The notes beneath the pieces are model-generated. The model searched no databases and was not told the origin of the DNA. It was given only the letters and a program-made list of their open reading frames with translations. From Hybos culiciformis (Eukaryota; Arthropoda; Insecta; Diptera; Hybotidae): a stretch of DNA of 64,000 nt. Position numbers and translations under genes: made by a program. The stretch spans positions 124,667,812 through 124,731,811 of the forward strand of contig OZ023273.1 in NCBI GenBank assembly GCA_964007475.1, written 5' to 3'. Positions 12,332 through 24,471 of this stretch are shown here, piece by piece. Each line of letters begins with the position of its first letter. The first letter of the stretch is position 1.

Positions 12332-12397
12332 TATGAAGATTATTCATTTTATGGTGTTAATAATCTTCTCTTCATAAAGGACGAGTATCTAGGCTAG
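12332..12397 (+). CDS. Candidate short terminal exon (21 residues plus stop)
   Basis: Acceptor AATTTTCTCTCACAG (ending 12331) is one of the strongest here. Phase-0 reading YEDYSFYGVNNLLFI KDEYLG then TAG, with a strong purine-N-pyrimidine codon pattern. Short, so chance is not excluded. Confidence 0.17.
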   Translation, partial: YEDYSFYGVNNLLFIKDEYLG

Positions 12398-12454
12398 ATT
12401 GAGCCAATTTAATTTCTGCAATAATTTTATATTTTAAAACAAGTTCGCATTAAA

Positions 12455-12640
12455 AGAATTCCCAACTAGCAGATTATTCTTGTAAATAAGTGTTATACCA
12501 CTTATAAGCTGTATAAAATTCTAGTAAAAGAATTCGTGATACTGAATCATAGTGATCTTGTTATGCAACATTTATAAGAATTCTATTTCATCAAAAAATA
12601 TAATCAGCTCTTTAATGCCGGTTTCAGTCTTCCTATTAGA
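12455..12640. repeat. Diverged dispersed repeat, related to 15170-15400
   Basis: CCCAACTAGCAGATTA near 12461-12476 matches, in reverse orientation, CTAATTTGCTAGTTGGG at about 15364-15380. GTTATGCAAC followed by a T-rich stretch also occurs in both (about 12562 and 15204). The order and orientation of blocks differ, as with inverted-ended MITEs. Weak but not obviously chance. Confidence 0.3.
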
Positions 12641-13190
12641 CTTCATCTTATCCCAAAATTCTTCTTCTCTTTTACTTCGTACATATGAGTAAAAAGGAAA
12701 AAAAATGTTCTTTATGCGGACCGTGATCCTGCTATTAGCTTCTATTTTCATAACAAAACTATTTTTTCTCTCTTTTACTTCGTACAAATGAGTAAAAAGG
12801 AAAAAAAAAAGTTCTTTAATGCCGGCCGTGATCCTGCTATTAGCTTTTATTTTTATAACAAAACTATTTTTTTTCTCTTTTACTTCGTTCTATGAGAAAA
12901 GAGGAAAAAAAGTTTTCTTTAATGCCGGCCGTGATCCTGCTATTAGCTATTATTTTTATAACAAAACTATTGTTTTTCTCTTTTACTTCGTTCTATGAGA
13001 AAAGAGGAAAAAAAGTTTTCTTTAATGCCGGCCGTGATCCTGCTATTAAATTTTATTTTTATAACAAAATTATTTTTTTTCTCTTTTACTTCATACTATG
13101 AGAAAAGAGGAAAAAAAGTGTTCTGTAATGCCGGCCGTGATCCTGCTAGAAACTTTTATATTTGTTTTTTACTTTGCACTATGAGAAAAG
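12610..13190. repeat. Minisatellite, ~103-bp unit, six copies
   Basis: The landmark CTTTAATGCCGGCCGTGATC recurs with its unit start at about 12610, 12710, 12814, 12917, 13020 and 13123 (periods 100, 104, 103, 103, 103). Central copies are nearly identical; the first and last are diverged, as expected for an array homogenised from the middle. Each unit holds a G/C-rich GCCGGC core and a small hairpin (CTCTTTT ... AAAAGAG). Because 103 is not a multiple of three, open frames inside shift between copies and are not genes. Confidence 0.92.
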
Positions 13191-14007
13191 AGGACAAAAA
13201 TAGTTTGATGCGTATTTGCCGAATGCTTTTAAAAATGAAAACAAAAATAATTTAAATTCCGTGTTACCAGGTTATTGCACTAATCCCCTAACCATATAAA
13301 TATAATAAGGACTTGAGAGAGTTTATAGTTTGTAAAAATATTACTTTGACTTCCTTTACGTTGACTTTTTAATTATAATTTTGCGGAAATTCATGATTTT
13401 AAAATGATGCACTTATTGTACGGAAATAGAAAATTATTTTGTAAGGGTTGAAAGGTTCAAATGGTCCGAAATAAGAAAAGAGTATGATGATCGGAAAATG
13501 AACCTAAAGGATTTTTTAGTTAGACGTATCCTTGGGTGAAATTTGTAAGAATTTTTGCCCGGATAATTATTATTTTCTAAATTTTTACGTTGTTAACAAA
13601 ATACTAATTATTTCGGGAAATAAAATTAAACTACTGAGTGAGAATTTAATATCATTCTTAAGGTTGAATTTTTAATACCTTCCGTTTTGTCTAAAAATCC
13701 GCAGTTTTTTATCCTTGTTAATTCCATAATACCTAGAACTCCAAAATGTTTAAATTATCTATAGACATGGCAATACAGACAGGTTGGTTACCATTTTAGT
13801 TTTTTTGTTCGTGTGATAAAAAAACGTACAGTGAATGATACCAGTGAATAGTTTAACTTCACTAGAACTCTTTCGTGTAAAAAAACACGAAACTATTAAT
13901 TTAAAAAAAAAATCCAATCTAATAAGGAAAATTCGTTTTTGATTAATTTTTGCTTCAAAAATGAAAAGCCGACTATCTCATTTTTTTTATTTGTTATTTT
14001 ATAGGAG

Positions 14008-14335
14008 TAAACACAATTGGGGCGACAACGACGGCGACAACGACGACTACAACGACAACGACAGCGATATCACTCGAGTGAACACAATTACGGCGACGGC
14101 GACGAAATAAATATACAGGAAAAAAGTAAACAAATAGAAAAATAAATAAAAAAATATATGGTTGTCGTTGTCGCCTGGCGACAAAATAGAAAAATTTCTA
14201 ATTTGTCGCCAGGCGACAATGTCGTTTGTCGTCAGTCGTCTCAATTGTGTTCATTCTCATACAAATATATGGTTTCTATTTTTTTTTTGATAGTCGCTAT
14301 CGCTGTCGTTGTCGCTGTCGCCCCAATTGTGTTTA
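14008..14335. mobile_element. Nested foldback element with CGACAA-type terminal repeats
   Basis: Outer inverted repeats TAAACACAATTGGGGCGACA at 14008-14027 and 14316-14335 continue as CGACAACGAC-type repeats. A second pair begins GTGAACACAATT (14078) and ends AATTGTGTTCAT (14254). A third, inner hairpin has TGTCGCCTGGCGACA at about 14169-14183 and its partner at about 14203-14218. These are three concentric palindromes in 328 bp. No transposase and no clear target duplication. Likely a foldback-type transposon, perhaps one copy inserted in another. Confidence 0.8.
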
Positions 14336-15169
14336 GTACTTAAAGTTTCACAAAATCAAATTAATTTTTATCCCTATTAAAAAATTGTTTATTGTTTTTT
14401 AACAATTGCAAAATTAAAACTAATATCCTTTAAAATTAAAATCAATAAACAAAACTTAAGTATGTCGCAACTCGAAATAGGAAATAATTTAAAATTTAGG
14501 GATTTTCCTACTAAACTTCCTAAAAATAACATAGGTTATCCAAATATAGGAAGAAAATTCTTCATGGAAATTGAAGTTATTTAAACGCAAAAGTTTGGTT
14601 TGAAAGAACTAAATATTTTATTATTTAGCAAATTGTTAGTTCTTTTTGAAAAAAATCAATGAATTCAAAAAACTACATAAAAAGAATAGAACAGCACTTA
14701 AATTTTATTTATTTGTGCCATGGCAAACTACATTTTGCTCATACTTTGCTTATATGACTTTAAAATGCATCAAAATTTTAACAAATTTAATACCTTTTTT
14801 AATTTAAAATTATTTAGATATCATAAATTTCACTAGGTTTTCATATTTATCAATCCTAGAATATTAAAAATTGCATTATTTTTTCAATTGCATGAAAAAT
14901 AAAATTTCGATTTTATTTTATTCAACAATACAATAGTTTTTGTAAATATGTACTTAATTTAATACACATTTAAAAATTAAAATGTGCACAAATTAAATTA
15001 AATACAAACACATTTATTTTATTATTACATATACCCATCTAAATATTTATTTATTATATTTTATTGGTTTTCCTTTTCTTTTAACTATTTTAATTTTTAT
15101 ATATATTTATGCACTTCTTTTTTTAAGGCTGTCCTTTTCTTTTCTTTCATGAAAAAAAGTGTTATACAG

Positions 15170-15400
15170 TCTAATAATGGGATTAGTTACATAATTCGAG
15201 AATGTTATGCAACTTTTTATATCCTATTAAGAAATACTTATACAACAAATTATACTTATAATTTTCGCCACTTTTGAAGTTATAACAGGATTCGTGAAAC
15301 TTAATAGACAGTTACTAGAATACATAAGCTTTCTACTAAAAGAATTGAATTCTCTTACAGAGCTAATTTGCTAGTTGGGTTAACTTGTATATTAATTACA
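15170..15400. repeat. Diverged dispersed repeat, related to 12455-12640
   Basis: Carries GTTATGCAAC near its left part and CTAATTTGCTAGTTGGG near its right part, both shared with the 12.5-kb stretch. A strong acceptor-like site at 15360 lies inside it and is therefore unlikely to belong to a gene. Confidence 0.3.
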
Positions 15401-15800
15401 TATATTTCAAGCACTTTGCGTTTGAATAATACTTGATAATACTGGTATGTTGTATCCTTGTTATATTGTATATGCATTATATATTTATGTATCAAAGAGA
15501 ACAATTAAATGTATAACAAAACGGATATTAAATTCTAACAAATTATATGAATTACAAAAAAACAATATACCTACATCATACAGACATCAAACAAATTAAT
15601 GATTTTAACTAACAAACTATTATTTTCAAAACAGATAATTATTAATATTAAATCAAAAAATAACATTATGAATTTTAATTTTAAATGTAAATATTGTTAT
15701 TTTTTTAAAGCAAATAAAATTAAATAAAAAACATAAATAATGATATTAAAATTCGCTTTATCAACTCAACAAGTTCGTTCGATGAGAGTTTTTAACCAAA

Positions 15801-15845
15801 TATAAAGTCGGGCAGATGTATTGTGTATCTACGAACGAAGACGGT
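15801..15845 (+). promoter_or_regulatory. TATAAAG within a G/C-richer island
   Basis: TATAAAG at 15801 lies in a ~90-bp stretch (TTCGTTCG, GTCGGGCAG, ACGAACGAAGACGG) of unusual complexity for this region. It could be a promoter or conserved noncoding element. No initiator or coding exon could be tied to it. Confidence 0.12.
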
Positions 15846-17210
15846 CTCATTCTATTTCCTGCAATTATTCTTGTTAGATTACACTTTGTTGAAAAGAGTA
15901 AATGAAAAATCTAATCATTCTATGAAAAATAAAACGGAATTTTCTGATTTGAAATTTTGCTTTCCCATCATCAACTATTCTTAATTTAACATTTTCTTTT
16001 GAAAAAAAAAAATAGAGTTCATAGGTAGGGAAGAAGAAATGAATCATAAATTTTTAACTCTGTACGTGTTCAATTATAATAGCATTTATTTTAGAGAAAA
16101 TTTCTTTCTTTCTTTTTCTAAATATTATTACCAAATCTTTTAAAAAAACTATTACCTTCCTAATTAACTATATATATACACTTAAAGACATTAGTGTCTT
16201 AATAATTTTTGTTTTTAGAAGAAATATATACTTTATAAAATTTAGATTTTCTATTTTTACACGTACAATATTTGTGATGTTTCAATTTTTGTTCTAAAAT
16301 TTTTTGACATCAATATCATAATGACATAACGATCAAATTGAGCAAAAAAAGAATCTTAATGCTATACGCAAATAATATATGTAGTAAAAGTAATATATTT
16401 AGAAAGATATGCACTATGTTTACTATATGTTAACAAGTCAACAAATAACGTTATAATTTGGTTGAGTACAGCGGTTGGAAAATTAATTCTTGTCACAATT
16501 TTTTGATTAAAATAAAGTGTTTTTACTATTACCTAGAAGAATTAATGTCAGAAATGCAAGTAGACATCTAAAAGACACTTAAAGAAGAATGAAAAACAAA
16601 TGTAAATGTAAACAAAAAAAGGAGGCAAATAAAATGGAACAGAGTAGAGTATTTTATAGATGTGCATTTATTACACATTACATTTGAGTTTTTTTATATA
16701 CATTACATTGAAATCTATTTAAATAAAATATTATATGATATACATATTTATAAAGATACTTTAACAAAATAGATTTTCATTGGTAGATGTACATAAAATT
16801 TGAAAATAATATTCTTCAATTCTCTTGCCCATTATGGAATTCAGTTTGAAATGATTTTTGTTTTAAATTAGTAATTAAAACAATAAGCCTGTTCATAATA
16901 CTCAATATATATACATAAAATTTCCAAAAAATATGCTTTAATCTTTTATACAATAAAGTTCTATTAATTTTATTCTTACAGCAGGCTAAACTTAAGACCC
17001 AGATATGCCCCAATCCTGTCTTATTAATACTTTTATAATCAAAATAATAAATAATATTGCAAAGTTTTGCTTCGTAAATTCTTTTTTGTTTGTCTGTATT
17101 TGAAATTTGAAAATTTTTTATGAATAGTAGCAATAAATCAAATCTCTTTAAAAATCTGATATTTAAAATAAATGTGATAAATAAGTATAGAAGGTTCCTT
17201 TAACTTTATT

Positions 17211-17225
17211 TATATATATATATAT
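17211..17225. repeat. (TA)n microsatellite
   Basis: About seven TA units. Confidence 0.8.
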
Positions 17226-17973
17226 TCATAAATTCTTATTTTGTGATTTAAAATTTAGCTCTTGCGTCACTGTGGGGCATATTATTTCAGCAACAATTTC
17301 TGACATTGATGAAAACTAAAAAAAATAAAATATATAAAAAATTTATACTAATTTAATTTTTATATAAGTTTTAAAAGAAAATGCTTTTGGGCATAAATTT
17401 ATTTTCATTCATTCAATTTCTATCCCTTCTTAAATTTATGTTGTCTGAATAAAAAAAAAATCTAAATTTAACTTCTGAAAATATAATGATAAAAATAATA
17501 ATAGAAAAATCTAGTTACATATATAATGTATATAAAATGTATGTAGAACTACTATATAAGGGACATTCATACAGAAATATCATAAAAATAAAATATTTAA
17601 TTTAAAATGCAGTTCTCCAAATAACCAATATATTAAGTTCTGATATTCATTTTATGCTCTATTTTCAGCTTGTTCCACAAATTTTCACGTCCTTTTAGAA
17701 AATTTATTGAATCTAATAAAATAAAAAAAAAATAAAAAAAACCAATAATTTATTCAAAACCGCACAAAACTTGTACTTGAATTTTAAAGTTGCCAAAAAA
17801 TTCACTTGAAATAAACTTAAATTTCACCTTTTTTATTTTGATTTTGATATTCATTTGAGTTCATAGCTTGATTTTTAACAATCAGTAGTAGTAATATATA
17901 TAGTACACTAAAGTTTTGTTCAACCACAGTCTATACACAATCTAATAAAAAATTCAGCATTTTTAAATGTATA

Positions 17974-18186
17974 ATGCTATGTTTTCTATATGACGTAATG
18001 AAGGACAAAAAAAATAATGCAAAAATAACTATTCTACAATTCAATTCTACAATCCAGATCCATTTCAATAATTTTGTTGAACAAATTATACAAGAAGTAC
18101 CTGAAAAATATTATACTCTTAATACCTACCATGAGGAACAGTACAGTATTTATACTTACTTTTACAGTATTTATACTTACTTTTGA
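17974..18186 (+). CDS. Short ATG-initiated ORF, 70 residues, ending in a 21-bp duplication
   Basis: True ATG. Peptide includes FNSTIQIHFNNFVEQ and IIQEVPEKYYTLNTY. The last codons repeat YSIYTYF twice because of a direct duplication of about 21 bp (18143-18183). The acidic/Gln-rich core is less noise-like than its surroundings. Function unknown; could be chance. Confidence 0.18.
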   Translation: MLCFLYDVMKDKKNNAKITILQFNSTIQIHFNNFVEQIIQEVPEKYYTLNTYHEEQYSIYTYFYSIYTYF

Positions 18187-18669
18187 CAAAGTTGGGGATA
18201 TAATATTATTTTCTGTCCTTATTTAAATCCGGTATTCCGCTTACGAAATAATTGATATATACTAAATCAATAAATAAATGAATAAATAAGAATAATAATA
18301 AGACTATATTATAGTATTATCAATATTAAATTTATCACTACTTCTTATTATAAAAAAATATTATAAAAGTTAAAATTTTCACACGTAAATTTAAAACTAA
18401 ATTCATTTTCCTTTTGTTTTAAGCAATATCACAAAATTAAAATACCAATTGACATTCTGAAATTTAAATTTTGTCTACCTTATTTCTGATTAATGATTTG
18501 GTTGATTTGCTAAAATTCATAGATTGTTTATTAACTACTAATGCTGCCTTAAATTTAATATGAAATTAAATAAATAAATAAAAAAAAATTAAGTTACACG
18601 AATTTATTACTTAAATATGTACTAAAAAGTAAAAAATTAAATATAAAATTTTCTTGAACCCTTTTTTAT

Positions 18670-19215
18670 TTTGTCGGTAATGTAGTTTAAAAAAAAACTT
18701 TAGTTACAGGCGCAACTGCGTTACCGACGAGTTTGAGTTGATTGAATTGATTGTGTTGTCACGGAAAATAAGGGTGACTATGTGCAAAATTTCGGCTCAA
18801 TCAATTTGTGGGAAGGGGGTCGAATATAAGTTCCAAGATTTGATGACAAAAATCTACAAAGTGTGTTTTAAATAAAATCGTGTTAAAAAAAACTTAAATG
18901 AATAAAACAATCAAAATTTTTTGCAGAAATTTCTGTCCTGGGCAGATTTGTTTGTTTTATTTTTGAAGATATATATAAATATGTACGTACTTATATCATT
19001 TAACTTTTCTAGTTCTTCCAGTATTTAAAGAGAACATGAAAGGTGGGTCGAAAAATGCTATTTGTATATGAAAAATTTCGAATCATTAAAATTTTAGATC
19101 TGATTTTTAAAAAGAAAACCGAATGCATTCTAAATTTTATCTTTGTCCAGCCGTTCGTTGGTAGACAAAATGGATGATATTTGCTTCTTTTTCATTCAAG
19201 TTGAAGGATGAAATT
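18670..19215. other. Possible old transposon relic
   Basis: Raised G+C with phrases of a kind often seen in degenerate insect repeats: GTGCAAAATTTCGGCTCAATC near 18783-18803, GGGAAGGGGGTCGAA, and TTGTCCAGCCGTTCGTTGG near 19144-19162. A short inverted pair GTCGGTAA / TTACCGAC lies at about 18674 and 18721. No intact ORF or boundary. Confidence 0.25.
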
Positions 19216-21097
19216 CTTTAACTCCAAGGGTATAAATAATTATGATATAAAATTTATATAAATGTAGCATATTGATGTTTAGACCTTATTAATCTTGTTT
19301 ATTTTGTAGATCCCAGTTCATCCTATTTTATACTGATTGGTATATTACATAAATACATTTCACAGAGTTTTTAAATTTGTATGTTTTTTGTTAAATTTCA
19401 AACACATTTTATACATTATTTCCTCTTCAGATCTAATAAAATGATTTTGAGGTTTTTGTTTTCATATCGAGATTAAAAATTGGAAAGAAGAGAATTTGAT
19501 TAAATGAATTAATTCATTAAATTAGAAGGATAATAATAACAATAAGCATATGTATGTAATATGTACAATAAAAGATTATTTGTGAAGAAAATGTTGATAA
19601 TGGAAAATTTCCTTTATATCCTTATTTTTATTTTATTGTTAGAAGGCAACTAACTGTTCGTTTTTGTATTTCTTTTAAATTAATCTTGGTTGTCCAAGCG
19701 GGTTCTTAATATGTTCTCACGGAACAAAATAAGAAGTATAATATGTTATGATCAATCTACTAATGCTTAACAGAAGTTGTAATGGTTAACAGTGTTTAAT
19801 AACATTAAAGTTTTAACGTTTGTTTCATAAAAATTTAAACTTATATATAAAAACAACATTTAGATTCTGATTTCATGATCCTGCATTAAAAAAAACTGTA
19901 TTGAAAATTTTTATTAATCAGTAATTTTAACTTTATAGAGAATTCATATTTATATAATGATGGATACACCTTTTTCAAAATACATAATATGAACATAAAA
20001 TGAATTGAAATTTGGGGACGATATTTCATAATTTCATTTCTAAAATTATTCTAAGGTTTTCATTATTAATCAATAAATTTAAATTTAATATCCCGCTTTG
20101 ATGTTTTATTGAAATTTTCAAATTGTACGTAAGAAAAATGCATCCTAGTGCATATTTTTGAAATTTATTTATAAATATTTTAGTATAATATGTAAAATTT
20201 CAATTCGTTCAAATAATTTATACTGCGACACTGTGGTTTTTGTATAGCAAATATAATACTACTTGTATACCAACTACATCGAGAACAGAAGAGTTTTCAA
20301 AAGAGCTTGACACATTAATAATATTATAGCCGAATACTGTTTTAGAAGTTGTATAAGAATATATATGTAATTATATTCATAACTAAAACACGTTACAAGT
20401 ATTCACAAAACTGCAATAAAAGGTATATGCAAATACATACAACATATTTTTATTTGCATAGTTGTAAGTTTTGCCGATACCTCTTTAACTTTATTCATTA
20501 TAGAGGTATATTATATATTTTTGCTATATAAAAAGAAACACTTTACACATATATATAGTAATATTCATTTACGATAACACTGAAAAATGAAAATTTTTAT
20601 GTTCTTTTAAAAACTTTATCTTTGATGTTCGAGACAGAATTTTCCTGTGTAAATTATTTAAAATGTTTAGTAAATGACCATAAAGTACTTTTATATTATA
20701 GTTTCCAAACTGTAAGAAAAAAAATATAATTTTTCTAGAGTTTTTATTTATACTTTTGTTTTTTTTTTTTCTTACATAGAGTCTTTGTTAGAATTCTATA
20801 TATCTTGATATAACCACGACTTTTACATCATAAATATATTTAATAAACGAGTGAATTTCACTATTTCCTTTTTCTATATTATCAACAATAAGGTTGATAT
20901 TTTATTTTCTCGTTGTACAATTTTACTTGAAATAATATTTATTAAATTCTGAAATTACGGTGTTCCAGATACCATGTTTCAAACTAAATTATATTAAAAT
21001 TATAACCCGTCGTCGAATCGAATATTTTGTAAAGAAATTCTATTATTGTATGATGGTCTTTTTCCGATTGGACCTTTGTCATTTTATTTTGTATTAG

Positions 21098-21147
21098 GAG
21101 TTTTATTTCGTCAAGATAGACGGAAACAGTGTAGCCGGTGTCAAAAG
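21098..21147 (+). CDS. Candidate 50-bp internal exon with a GC-AG donor
   Basis: Acceptor TTTTGTATTAG and donor AAAAG|GCAAGT, the consensus of the rare GC-AG intron class. Phase-0 reading EFYFVKIDGNSVAGVKR. The KIDGNSVAGV segment recalls the turn of PDZ-type domains, but 17 residues are too few to assign. The minus strand of the same stretch is open for about 57 codons, so the strand is not certain. Confidence 0.2.
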
Positions 21148-24100
21148 GCAAGTTTATTTATCAAGAACTCAATAAAAATATGTTTTTCTATATTTATTTA
21201 ATGAAGAAAAAATATTTATTTACTTAAGAAGATTGATTTTTTTTTTTTTAATGAAAATAAAAACTACATAAAAAGTTTTTACAAAGAGGAAACAGTACAG
21301 AAAAAAAATTTCAAGATTTTTGTAAAAGTTAAATTATCGAGTTGAATTAAAAGTTTATTGAATTCTTTAAAATTGAAAAAAAAAAGGAAAACATTTTTTT
21401 TTACAATTTTCCAGACGTTTCGACGACTTTTTCTTATAACTTTTTAATGAATTTAGAAACTAAGGCGCTATTTAAGAATACCTGGTGTAATTAATCTAAT
21501 AAGAAATTATACAAAAAAATGTTTTACTTTTTTTGATACAAAATAAAGGGAATATTTATTTTCGCATGGTAAATTTGATTCTGAATCGTCAAAGTCTGTA
21601 GTGCCAAGTTATGATCGGGACAAAGAATTTTTTTAGCTTTGATCGATACTCATATATTTCATTGAAACTTATTTTCAGCCCCATTCTTGAACTCACTAAG
21701 AGTTAATCATTTTCTTTGAATTATTATGTATATAGTCTGCTTTTTATTTTTTTGATGGAAAACGGGTGTGGAAAACATAATGTACTAATATTGTACATAA
21801 AAAGTTCCATAAATTCATAAACAAAGCAAACATCAAGTATATTCATTATCCTAAAATTTTGGACAACAAAAAATACACAGCGTTTGAACCGTAATAATAA
21901 CTTGTAATGTCAAATAGATAAAATCAAAATTTAATTTCGTCTTATTTTTATCAAAATCAAGTTATTTCTCCGTAAAATTATTGGAATAGAATTTTTTTGT
22001 TCTTGTTTTCTAATTTTCCTGTAAATATAATATATTTTTGTTTATAGGTACATATAATTAGAATTTTTGGGAAAATGTTTTTGTATAAAAGTTTTTTTGT
22101 AAATTCTGTGTGTAGGTGTCACAAAAAATTATACTATAATAATGAAAGGAAAATTTTCAAATGACAAAGCTTTATTTTGCCAGTAAATATGCATTCTTAA
22201 TTATATAAAAACTTTATTTTTGTTCTAAAAATTATAAATTTTATATAATATTTTAGAATTTGACATTTTAGAAATTAGCAAAATGGAATTCAACAATATT
22301 AATATTTTTTTTAATAAATCGAATCAAATAAAATATTCGAAAACTTTTATGACTTCTAAAAATAGTATAAAATGTATAAAACAATATAATAGTTAAAAGT
22401 ATTAAATTTCCTTTTTTTTTTTTTATTTTTGTATGTAGCAATTTAATCAAATCTCAAGGATATTTTAACATAATTTAAATATATAAATGTATTAAGCGAA
22501 ATTGCATGCTAACATATTCTCACATACATAAATATATTTACAATATATCCTGAATAAATTTTATTAAAACTCACATCTGTGCAGAAATAAATCCATTTTA
22601 ACTTGAATTTCCTTTTCAAAATTCTGATGCGGAAAAAGTTGAAAAAATTGTTAAAAAAAAATTTCGCAGTCTGCTATAAACTTTTAATTTTTATTCTGAA
22701 CAAAAATGTACAAAAAAAAAAAAATTTAATAATGGAATAATCAGCTTGATATAATTTATATATAAATTTTGATAAATAATATATTGAAAAAAAAAAAAAA
22801 ATTATCATATTTAACAGCCTCACGGTTAAGTAAATTAAATTGATAATTACCGTCAACGCAATTAATATTAAAATTTTGTATAAATTTATCAATTTCATTT
22901 AAATTTTTTTAATGCCTATAGTATATGAATAAATAAAGTTTTCAATTTTAATTTGCAATTATAATAATTTTTGTAGAATTTTATAATATTTACTGGATGA
23001 CAATTAAGTATATAGTAATATTATTGATATTATATCAACTATTTAGATAAGAGATGATAGTTTTGTTCAAAACTATAGCAAAAGTTTTATTTTCAATTTT
23101 CAATTTTGAATTTTTGAGAATTTTTATATACAATAGCTACAAGAATTATGTAGGGCTCAGGGTTTCTAAATTTTAGGTACCTTTTCTTTAAAAACTGAGA
23201 GATCTAAATTAAATAAATAAAAACATTTAGATCCCCAACATATTATTTTCAAAGGAATAGATCTTAAGTCAAGCGCTTTGTCCATATTGCCTTTCAAAAC
23301 TTTTGTATTTAAATATTTATTACAAGGCTTCGTTATTTATTTTTTATTTTTTAATTTGATTGATTAAAAGTTAGAAATTATTTAAAAATAAGTAAGTTAT
23401 AATAAAAAGAAAATACTTTAAAAGTTAAATATGTTGAAAGTAGAATTTTTCACTTCATATTTAAATAATAATAAATAATTGAAAAGAAAATTTTATGAAA
23501 AAAATAAATAAAATATAAATAAAATAAAATAATCCCTTTGGAAAATTTTTATATAACAATAAAGTTTTATTTTATATATAATTTTTTAGAATGAAATATG
23601 CTGCCTCCGAAAAATGTTTCCTTAAATTCAGATTTATTTAAATTTTCTTTTTATGTACAAATTTTTCAGGTGTTTTGTGTGCGCAATAAAAAACTGAAAC
23701 ATATTTCTATTCCTTAGTAAAATTATATTGTTCTCTGTTTGAATTTTCCATATTTTTTACATACAAAAATGAAACTTTTCTTTTTTTGGTATACCAAAAC
23801 TGTAAAATATTTTCTATTTAAAATAATATTTTGTATATTTTTTTATTTTGAAAGTGTGAATGAAAATTAATCGATGCTTCCATTTAATAACAAATCAATA
23901 TTAATTTAACATTATAGTTCCAAAGTAATTAAAATTTTTTGATTGAGACTTCCTTGATTAGGTTTTTTTTTGGCTATAAATCCTTTTTGTTTGTACTAAT
24001 AAATACGAACTTTACTTGCTTCAAATAATGAACCCGTGTGTAATGAAACAAATTTATAATGTTGGGTGAGACAGTGGCTTTAAGTATTGCTACAGAATGC

Positions 24101-24168
24101 AACACCGTTGACCATCCACACATTATATAACGATTTGAATGTTATATAAACGAAAAAAACCAGGTATG
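21148..24168. other. AT-rich noncoding
   Basis: Long A/T runs (21240, 22420, 22788). Acceptor-like sites at 21413 and 23669 are followed by only short open stretches. Nothing else seen. Confidence 0.5.
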
Positions 24169-24471
24169 TGGAGTTGGAGTCGGAGTCGGAGTTGTGGAGT
24201 CGGAGTTGTGGTGTTTGTATCGGAGTTGGAGTCGGAGTCGTTACGAAAATTCGCGACTCCGACTCAAGAATTTTTTGAGCAAATGTTTCAAAATTTTGTA
24301 TATGCACGTGCTTTATATTATATTAATTAATTCACTTCCATTAATTATCCACAGCATAGTTTTCACTAGTATTTATAAATATATTTCCACATACGTTTAT
24401 CTTTGGAGTTGGAGTCGGAGTCGGAGTCGGAGTCTTTCATTAAAAATTTTAGCGGTTGGAGTCGGAGTTGG
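24169..24471. repeat. Two clusters of GGAGTC/GGAGTT hexamer repeats
   Basis: 24169-24241 and 24403-24471 hold degenerate tandem GGAGTC/GGAGTT; an inverted piece GACTCCGACTC lies at 24255-24265. About 140 bp of AT-rich DNA separates them. Frames across it give Ser-Arg or Gly-Val repeats on either strand and are not genes. It may be the repeat-bearing part of a mobile element. Confidence 0.85.

Larger units (their letters stand above)
15846..21097. other. AT-rich noncoding with scattered short open frames
   Basis: Besides the 17974 ORF and the 18.7-kb relic: a minus-strand ATG frame of 26 residues near 17235-17315 (MSEIVAEIICPTVTQ...), a non-ATG 105-codon minus frame at 16816-17133, and an open 45-codon plus stretch ending near 20330. 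No gene can be asserted. Confidence 0.45.

Noticed and set aside
12892..13255. Two overlapping open frames with repeated MRKEEKKF-type peptides
   Set aside because: They lie wholly inside the 103-bp minisatellite. The unit length shifts frame each copy, so they are repeat echoes.
14047..14343. Frames on both strands with Val/Ala or Leu/Ser runs
   Set aside because: Produced by the CGAC-type repeats of the nested foldback.
15361..15436. Strong acceptor TCTCTTACAG followed by 24 open codons (ANLLVGLTCILITY...)
   Set aside because: It lies in a sequence that recurs in inverted form near 12.46 kb, so it is more likely a repeat than an exon.
16816..17133. 105-codon minus frame with a G/C-richer middle (GLGHIWVLSLACC)
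   Set aside because: No ATG start and no flanking splice sites; could be a relic but not supportable as a gene.
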